This document shows positions 6,575 to 11,152 of a stretch of DNA of 11,152 nucleotides, one piece after another (the first letter of the stretch is position 1; each line of letters begins with the position of its first letter). The stretch is taken from assembly GCA_034409055.1 (NCBI GenBank), contig DAOUMU010000145.1:1-11152 (forward strand), in the 5' to 3' direction. Under the pieces are notes generated by a model that was not told the origin of the DNA, did no database searches, and saw only the letters and a program-made list of their open reading frames with translations. This stretch comes from DAOUMU01 sp034409055 (GTDB lineage: Bacteria; Chloroflexota; Anaerolineae; 4572-78; J111). The position numbers were made by a program, and so were the translations under genes.

Positions 6575-7330
6575 TTAAAATGATCCAAAGCCAAGGCCAA
6601 TGAATAGCCCAATCAAAATCGGTTGATGAATGAGATAAATCAGGAGCGAGTGTTGCCCCAAAAAGCGTAGTCCGCGAATGGGGGCAGCCTGGGCCAGGTC
6701 TGGCAAGGTAAACTGGGGCACTCCCTGCGGGTAGAACGTGTAACCGGCAAATACCCCCAACAGGGCGACGCCAGACCAGGGCAGGAGAGGGTAGTAGTCA
6801 ACCATATAAATTCCGGCCTGTTTCACCCCCAGCCAGATCAGCCAGGGAAAGGGCACTACCAGCCTGTCGAGATAAATCGCCAGCCCAATTATTAACAAAC
6901 CGGCCAGCAAACTAAACCATTTGTTGTAATGTAAAAAGGGGTAGGCGATAATGAGCGACAGACCCAGTAAGTGTAAAATGCCGAAAATGACAAAACCCCG
7001 CCCAATAAAGAAATAGGTAACCAGGGTGATGACCATGCCCAGACCAAATATCTGGCCGCCCCGGCCTAAATATTTTTTGAAGAGGGCTGAATGTCCGGCT
7101 CGTTGCCTGGCCCTGGTGTAGCTTAGCGTTAGAGACAGGCCCATCACAAAAATAAAGATCGAGGCAATACTCCGGGCAAAAATCTGCCAGGGCCCGACCA
7201 ACATATTCGCCTCATACAGGCCAAAGTAGTTTAAGTCCCAGATGAAGTGATAAAACACCATTAAGACAACGGCAATACCCCGCAGGGTATCCACTTCCCA
7301 GAATCGAGCTAATTTACTGGTTGCTTGCAA
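6575..7330 (-). CDS. DUF1624 / heparan-alpha-glucosaminide N-acetyltransferase-like membrane protein
   Basis: The 251-aa protein is very hydrophobic, with about seven or eight membrane segments (near 17-33, 50-70, 94-109, 113-130, 138-155, 183-200, 228-247). The N-terminal motif FWEVDTLRGIAVVLMVFYHF (10-29), followed by WDLNYFG, is the signature of the HGSNAT catalytic-domain family (DUF1624), as are GILHLLGLS (117-125), PLLPWSGVALLG (181-192) and the closing GQHSLLIYLIHQP (225-237). H28 is a conserved histidine candidate for acetyl transfer. Relatives move acetyl groups from cytoplasmic acetyl-CoA onto amino sugars across the membrane, which would fit a sugar operon. The start is a TTG with AAGG 7 nt upstream; no ATG occurs until residue 24, inside the first helix, so the TTG is favoured. 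The 226-bp upstream gap holds the palindromic element. Confidence 0.85.
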   Translation of the reverse strand: MQATSKLARFWEVDTLRGIAVVLMVFYHFIWDLNYFGLYEANMLVGPWQIFARSIASIFIFVMGLSLTLSYTRARQRAGHSALFKKYLGRGGQIFGLGMVITLVTYFFIGRGFVIFGILHLLGLSLIIAYPFLHYNKWFSLLAGLLIIGLAIYLDRLVVPFPWLIWLGVKQAGIYMVDYYPLLPWSGVALLGVFAGYTFYPQGVPQFTLPDLAQAAPIRGLRFLGQHSLLIYLIHQPILIGLFIGLGFGSF

Positions 7331-7367
7331 TGCTTTACCTTAAGAGAATTTAATGTTTAGACACTAT

Positions 7368-7550
7368 CTAACCGATTATGCGTAATTAACCAATAGTTTC
7401 CTCCAATGCAGTAGACTCAAGGCCCAGCCTCAGTACATCCAAATTTGCTCTAGTTGGACCACAGTCCAGCGGCCAAAACGCGGACTGTGGTCCACTCCGA
7501 GCTTGAAAATTGGATCTACTGAGCCTGATGAATTACGCATAATTCGTTAA
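7368..7550. repeat. Nested palindromic intergenic element (MITE-like)
   Basis: Outer inverted repeats of about 20 bp (7368-7387 and 7531-7550, sharing 12 perfect bases TTATGCGTAATT / AATTACGCATAA) enclose a second palindrome. Inside, arms at 7425-7450 and 7499-7527 pair imperfectly (CTCAGTA.ATCCAA.TTT...GCTC). The core is a perfect 12-bp inverted repeat, GGACCACAGTCC (7456-7467) and GGACTGTGGTCC (7482-7493). No ORF is present. It fills most of the gap between the HAD gene at 7557-8402 and the acyltransferase gene. The arms resemble the left arm of the in-gene repeats at 881 and 4835. No clear target-site duplication is visible. Confidence 0.75.
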
Positions 7551-7556
7551 CAGATA

Positions 7557-8402
7557 TCAACCCCCGGTTAAATAGTGCAACAGGGCCTCATACTCCCGAA
7601 AGTCGGGAATGATAATATCAGCCCCGGCCTCAATGAGCCGTTGTCGCTTCCAGGTGTCAATCCCTTGCCGTTCGGCCTCATTACTGGCCACGCCTACAGC
7701 GATACCTCTGACGGCAGTGGTATTTTCAATCTCCACGTAACCGTCGCCAAAAGTGACCAACTGATTACCGGCCAGGTGGTGCTCATACAAAATCCGGTCG
7801 ATGACCATCTTTTTGGAGAAGGTTTTGTAGTCATCTTGGGCTCCGTAAATGCCTCCGTTGAAATAATCGGCTACGCCCAGAATTTGGGCTTCGTCAATTA
7901 CAAATTTTTCATCGGTGCCGCTGGCCAGGTAGCAGGTTACGCCCTGTTGGCGTAGGGCAGCTAGCGTGTCAACCACACCGGGGACAACCATCTCTATCGG
8001 GTCGAACCGACCATTTTTCAAGCCGGTCACCCGGTTCTCAATTCGTGTCCACAGCCGGTCGAGATAATCATACTTATATGCCAACGGTTCTTTTGGCTGA
8101 CCACCACGCCGCTTGATCTCTTCGACCAGTTGAATCATCTGATAGATGGTTTGTTTGCCGGTCAAGCGGGTGACAAAATCGGTGACCACCTGGGTAATTG
8201 TGGTCTCATCTTCGGCTCCCGGTGTGGCCAGGAGAATCTCGACCATCATTGGAATCATGACCTGCTGCCAGCCCTCACGGATGAGGGAGACGGTGCCGTC
8301 AAAATCAAACAGGGCATGGCCAAACGAGGCACGGGAAATATCTGCATTGATGATTTCAATTTGGGTGCCGGGTAGGTAAGTAGGGTGTGTGTTAGTGTTC
8401 AA
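7557..8402 (-). CDS. HAD-superfamily phosphatase (copy 1 of a paralogous pair)
   Basis: This 281-aa protein has all the haloacid dehalogenase phosphatase motifs: motif I DFDGT (33-37; nucleophile D33, acid/base D35), motif II LASGTD (159-164), lysines at 194-198 as motif III candidates, and motif IV FGDGYVEIE (218-226). A helical cap of about 100 residues sits between motifs I and II, the C1-cap layout of phosphoglycolate-phosphatase-like enzymes. These normally hydrolyse small phosphorylated metabolites with Mg2+. It is paralogous to 9437-10288, which has the same length, the same motif spacing and a matching ending (AGADIIIPDF against AGADMIVPDF). The start is TTG at 8402 with GAGG 10 nt upstream, and its N terminus aligns with that of the paralogue. 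It lies 51 bp after the ROK kinase gene. The substrate is unknown; a sugar phosphate is likely from context. Confidence 0.86.
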   Translation of the reverse strand: MNTNTHPTYLPGTQIEIINADISRASFGHALFDFDGTVSLIREGWQQVMIPMMVEILLATPGAEDETTITQVVTDFVTRLTGKQTIYQMIQLVEEIKRRGGQPKEPLAYKYDYLDRLWTRIENRVTGLKNGRFDPIEMVVPGVVDTLAALRQQGVTCYLASGTDEKFVIDEAQILGVADYFNGGIYGAQDDYKTFSKKMVIDRILYEHHLAGNQLVTFGDGYVEIENTTAVRGIAVGVASNEAERQGIDTWKRQRLIEAGADIIIPDFREYEALLHYLTGG

Positions 8403-8453
8403 TGGTGTTTTGCCTCAAACAAAAAAAATATGCTCCGGCCGGACTAATGGAAC

Positions 8454-9440
8454 TTAAGAAAATAATCGGGGAATAGATGGCTTCCGTAACAACGCTTCGG
8501 CCAGGGCGATGGCTCCCCAAAGCGGCGCATCATCGCTGAAGGCAGCCGGGACAATATCTATGCTGATGTCGGGAAAAGTATAGGCCCGAACCGTCTCCCG
8601 CACAATTTGCCACCAACGCTCTCCAGATTTGGTCACCCCGCCCCCCAGGATGACTCGTTCCGGGTTCATCAGCACGATAGCATTGCCCAGCCCCCGGCCC
8701 AAGCGCTCGGCTGCCGTGGCTAATACCCACTGGCTCAACGCATCCCCTGCGGTCGCGGCCTGGCTGACCACCTGGGCGGTGATGTTTTCCGGGTCACCCC
8801 CGGCTAACTTTAACAAGTGTTCAGCTTTGGCGCCTTGTTCAGCCAAATAAAGTCTGGCCCGGTGGGCAATACCCAAACCAGAAGCTTCGGCTTCCAGACA
8901 GCCCCGGCGGCCACAGTCGCAGAGCAACCCACCCGGTTGCACCGTCATATGGCCAATTTCACCGGCCAGCCCGTCGGCGCCGGCGTAGGGCCGGCCATTG
9001 AGAATCCAGCCGCCGCCAATACCAGTACTGACGGTCACGTACAGCAAATTTTGATAACCTTGACCGGCCCCAAACCGGAACTCGCCCAGGGCGGCCACGT
9101 TGGCGTCATTATCGACCGCCACCGGGCTGCCCAATTCTGCCTGTAGCCAGGCGGCCAGGGGCACATCCTCCCAGCCGGGAACGTGACGTGAGAGACGAAC
9201 CAGGCCGGCCGGGGCATCAACCGGCCCGCCAAAACTGACTCCACAGGCAGTCGGTTGTCGTCCCGTTTCCTTGATCAAGGCCCGGGCTAAACCCAGCATG
9301 GTTTCATATTCGTAATGTCTGTCAGCGCCTGGGGGAGAAAAGACGCGCCGGTAGCCCAGCCATTCTCGCTCCCCGAGGCGAACCATAGCGGCAGTCAGTT
9401 TGGTGCCGCCAAAATCCAGGGCCAGGAGAAGTTGGGTCAC
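8454..9440 (-). CDS. ROK-family sugar kinase (glucokinase / amino-sugar kinase-like)
   Basis: The 328-aa protein is a complete ROK kinase. The ATP phosphate-1 loop DFGGTK is at 9-14, the sugar-binding GVSFGGPVD at 67-75, the catalytic base D112 in VDNDANVAALGE (109-120), STGIGGG at 138-144, the EIGH motif at 161-164, and the zinc site H164, C174, C176 and C181 (CDCGRRGCLE). The phosphate-2/adenosine region is VILGGGV (263-269). ROK kinases phosphorylate glucose, fructose, N-acetylglucosamine, N-acetylmannosamine and similar sugars at the cytoplasmic face; the exact substrate cannot be read here. The start is GTG at 9440, overlapping the TGA of the upstream HAD gene (GTGA, 9437-9440), with GAGG 7 nt upstream inside that gene, so translation is probably coupled. 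There is no N-terminal helix-turn-helix, so it is an enzyme rather than a ROK repressor. Confidence 0.92.
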   Translation of the reverse strand: MTQLLLALDFGGTKLTAAMVRLGEREWLGYRRVFSPPGADRHYEYETMLGLARALIKETGRQPTACGVSFGGPVDAPAGLVRLSRHVPGWEDVPLAAWLQAELGSPVAVDNDANVAALGEFRFGAGQGYQNLLYVTVSTGIGGGWILNGRPYAGADGLAGEIGHMTVQPGGLLCDCGRRGCLEAEASGLGIAHRARLYLAEQGAKAEHLLKLAGGDPENITAQVVSQAATAGDALSQWVLATAAERLGRGLGNAIVLMNPERVILGGGVTKSGERWWQIVRETVRAYTFPDISIDIVPAAFSDDAPLWGAIALAEALLRKPSIPRLFS

Positions 9441-10288
9441 ACTTTAACCTCAAACAGATAATTCGTCAACAAGCGGTAGTGAGAGAAATCCGGGACGATC
9501 ATATCCGCTCCGGCCGCTAAAAGCATTTGACGCTTGGTCGGGTTAAAAACCCCACTCGGTTTCTCCGTCGAAGCCACCCCCAGAGCAAAGGCCCCATGTT
9601 TCTTGGCCACGCTAATTTCTACCTGGCCATCCCCGACCACCAGGAGTTGATCAGGGCTCAAGTCGTGCCATTCAAGCACCTGGCGGACCAACCAATCCTT
9701 TGAATAGCCAGGCAGAGTCGGATCAGGTCCATAAATCTCTTGAAAGTAATGCGTCACGCCTAACGCTTTCGCTTCAGGCCATAAATACTGCCTGTCTGTG
9801 GTGCTGGCTACGTAAAGCACAACCCCAAAGCTTTTTAACCCGTCAAGAAACTCAATGGCCCCCGGTACGATCAGGACCTGGTCGGTTAGCCTGTTATGCT
9901 TGAGTTGGGTCAATTGCTCATCGACGACCTTGAGTAAGCGCCGGTCGTAGATTTCCTTATACGCTTCAGCCGTTCGTATCTCACGAACCGGGACCAGGCC
10001 GTATTTCTTGACCAGCGTGACCAGATGGCGCATCTGCTCGATGGTTGAAAGACCCGCCGACTCTTTGACGTATTGTTTTACCTCTTGCTGAATTGACGGT
10101 AACGGCTCTGATTGCCCACAGATCATCTCCACCATCACCTGGGACATTACCTCGGGCCATTGCTCTCGCAGCAACGAAATCGTACCGTCAAAGTCAAATA
10201 CAGCACAGGTGAAACGGCAGCCTTGAATGGCGCTGTTGACAATTTCGATATTAGCTTTTTCAAAATCTTGATTTCGAGATATGGACAT
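9437..10288 (-). CDS. HAD-superfamily phosphatase (copy 2 of a paralogous pair)
   Basis: This 283-aa protein has motif I DFDGT (32-36), motif II VASTTD (160-165), K197 in the motif III position and motif IV VGDGQVEIS (218-226), with a helical cap between motifs I and II. It is a paralogue of 7557-8402, so a duplication now flanks the ROK gene on both sides. The two differ in cap sequence and in the residue after motif II Ser (T against G), which could give different substrates. It is the first gene of the minus-strand block. The ATG at 10288 is preceded by GGAG at 13 nt, a longer spacing than usual. No strong promoter is visible in the 123 bp upstream, though ATGTCA-N16-TAGGAT is a weak candidate. 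It overlaps the ROK gene by 4 bp. Confidence 0.87.
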   Translation of the reverse strand: MSISRNQDFEKANIEIVNSAIQGCRFTCAVFDFDGTISLLREQWPEVMSQVMVEMICGQSEPLPSIQQEVKQYVKESAGLSTIEQMRHLVTLVKKYGLVPVREIRTAEAYKEIYDRRLLKVVDEQLTQLKHNRLTDQVLIVPGAIEFLDGLKSFGVVLYVASTTDRQYLWPEAKALGVTHYFQEIYGPDPTLPGYSKDWLVRQVLEWHDLSPDQLLVVGDGQVEISVAKKHGAFALGVASTEKPSGVFNPTKRQMLLAAGADMIVPDFSHYRLLTNYLFEVKV

Positions 10289-10411
10289 AGTGGTGACAGC
10301 ACTCCAGATTTAGGGCCGGAGGCTAAAATCATAGGGGTGTGTTTCAAAAAATGGGTAGTGTTACATCCTATTCCGACTAGAATTTTTGACATAAAATGCA
10401 TAGAAAAAACG

Positions 10412-11041
10412 TCACGTGGCCAGGTCGAAGGGCAGGTCACTGATGTCACGTAATCGCTTCCCGGCAATCAGGGTGTCAAGCATATCGATAACGGCCGGAT
10501 TGTCATACTCCTTGGCTGCGTCTTCCAGTTCTGGTAGAGCAAAGTGATAGACGCAGTCAATATCGCCTGTTCCGAGAGCGACCGAAGCAATTCGCTGGGG
10601 ATAGGGTTCGGCGGTAACGATGGCTATATGCGGCGTGTGTCCTTTGCGATTACGGATGAGGTTCAACCCCTCCGTGCGCGCATTTTGCGACCGGTCGCTG
10701 CGAATGGTCCATTTGCATGAAATACTGGCATGGAGTATCTGCTTTGGGACTGGAGAGTTAGCAGCACGCAAGGGGGTCAGGCCTGAAACCGGCGTTTCAC
10801 CAAGTACCACCTTTTCTTGGTTAATCTCTTCATCGAAGACAGGCACACGCCCAATGAGGATGTCAGGCTTGATCAGGTACTCTCCCAAGGCTGCTTTGAG
10901 ATCTTTGCGTTGGTTTAGAATCTCTGCTAGATCGGCCAAGTGTTCATAACCATTAATATTCTTCGCATCTTGCAAGCCAGAGAAAATCCATTTTCCAGGC
11001 CGAAGATGTTGCAGCAAGCTTAACGCCTCCTCTAGCGTAAG
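10412..11041 (-). pseudogene. NgoMIV-type restriction endonuclease, 5'-truncated remnant
   Basis: The reading frame encodes the C-terminal two thirds of an NgoMIV-family type II enzyme (NgoMIV itself: 286 aa, cuts GCCGGC). Numbered from the TTG at 11017, LQHLRPGKW (2-10) matches LQHIRPGDW; D52 in KPDI matches catalytic D140; K102 in ISCKW and E116 in NARTE match K187 and E201; R106-S-D108-R109 matches the CCGG-contacting RSDR. The end GKRLRDISDLPFDLAT is complete. The part that should hold catalytic E70 is missing. Eight codons before the TTG is an in-frame TAA (11042-11044), and beyond it the frame reads FAPGCT, close to LPGQT just before E70, with about nine residues too few between. A strong Shine-Dalgarno-like GAGGAGG sits 8 nt before the TTG, so a 201-aa fragment might be translated. 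No methyltransferase is in view. Comparison is from memory of NgoMIV. Confidence 0.75.
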
Positions 11042-11051
11042 TTATGTGCAA

Positions 11052-11152
11052 CCAGGAGCGAAATCGTCTCTAAAGTCGGAAATTTGAACTTTTCGGGGCA
11101 GAATTGGCGGGCGAACACGCCAAGCACCTGCCAAACGGAGTTCTACTCCTGG
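11052..11152. repeat. Inverted-repeat-bounded segment at window edge
   Basis: CCAGGAG (11052-11058) and CTCCTGG (11146-11152) form a 7-bp inverted pair around 87 bp. A small hairpin GGAGT-TCT-ACTCC (11137-11149) lies at the right side. It sits where the 5' part of the restriction-enzyme gene is lost, so it may be an inserted repeat or part of one. The window ends at the repeat, so its extent cannot be judged. Confidence 0.3.

Noticed and set aside
7331..7400. TTGGTT-N17-TAGATA on the minus strand as a promoter for the acyltransferase gene, overlapping the outer repeat.
   Set aside because: The -10 matches consensus at only 3 of 6 positions, not enough to call.
7368..7550. CRISPR array or attachment site as an explanation for the repeats in this gap.
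   Set aside because: The repeats are inverted and nested, not direct with spacers, and there is no integrase or tRNA nearby.
8419..8443. Possible rho-independent terminator after the ROK gene (palindrome TCCGGCCGGA followed on the minus strand by a run of T).
   Set aside because: The palindrome has no loop, so the usable stem is about 3 bp, and five bases separate it from the T run. The downstream HAD gene follows within 51 bp.
10384..10410. TTGACA on the plus strand as a promoter directed into the restriction remnant antisense strand.
   Set aside because: No -10-like hexamer lies at 16-19 bp and no plus-strand gene follows.
10390..10416. T-rich stretch just after the stop of the restriction-gene remnant as a terminator.
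   Set aside because: The only nearby symmetry is CACGTG, too short for a stable stem before the T tract.

Overview
The window looks like a chromosomal segment of a free-living bacterium of moderate GC. The style of the two surface proteins (an N-terminal membrane anchor, a Pro/Thr/Glu-rich stalk, then PKD/LysM or a jelly-roll-like domain) together with TTG/GTG starts suggests Chloroflexota (Anaerolineae-like). This taxonomic guess is inference only; there is no rRNA or marker gene here.

Layout. (1) 109-1846, minus strand: a two-gene membrane cassette, a 171-aa two-TM protein followed by a 398-aa anchored zinc-ribbon protein. (2) 1847-2043: a divergent regulatory region with a near-consensus promoter for each side. 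(3) 2044-4447, plus strand: two secreted, membrane-anchored proteins, one PT-rich/PKD/2xLysM and one PT-rich with a C-terminal LPTTG sorting-like signal. (4) 4444-10288, minus strand, convergent with the previous block and sharing its stop codon (TTAA). In transcription order it carries HAD phosphatase, ROK sugar kinase (GTGA overlap), a second paralogous HAD phosphatase, a palindrome-rich intergenic element, a DUF1624/HGSNAT-like membrane acyltransferase, a deoxyhypusine-synthase-like protein and an RfaE/HldE-like PfkB kinase. (5) 10412-11152: the 3' two thirds of an NgoMIV-type restriction endonuclease gene, with an in-frame stop and without its first catalytic glutamate, followed by an inverted-repeat-bounded stretch at the window edge.

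The block in (4) reads as a sugar or sugar-phosphate pathway: two kinases from different superfamilies, two phosphatases, an acyltransferase and a DHS-fold enzyme of unknown substrate. I could not match this gene combination to a described pathway.

The most striking observation cuts across genes. A 61-bp palindromic element occurs in-frame inside two unrelated genes (881-941 and 4835-4895, 53/61 identical) and adds the same peptide QMPNVAASED..SSN.D.L to a membrane protein and to a PfkB kinase. Its left arm also appears, as both arms of a larger palindrome, in the intergenic element at 7368-7550. This looks like a mobile palindromic repeat family that can become protein-coding, analogous in behaviour to Rickettsia palindromic elements.
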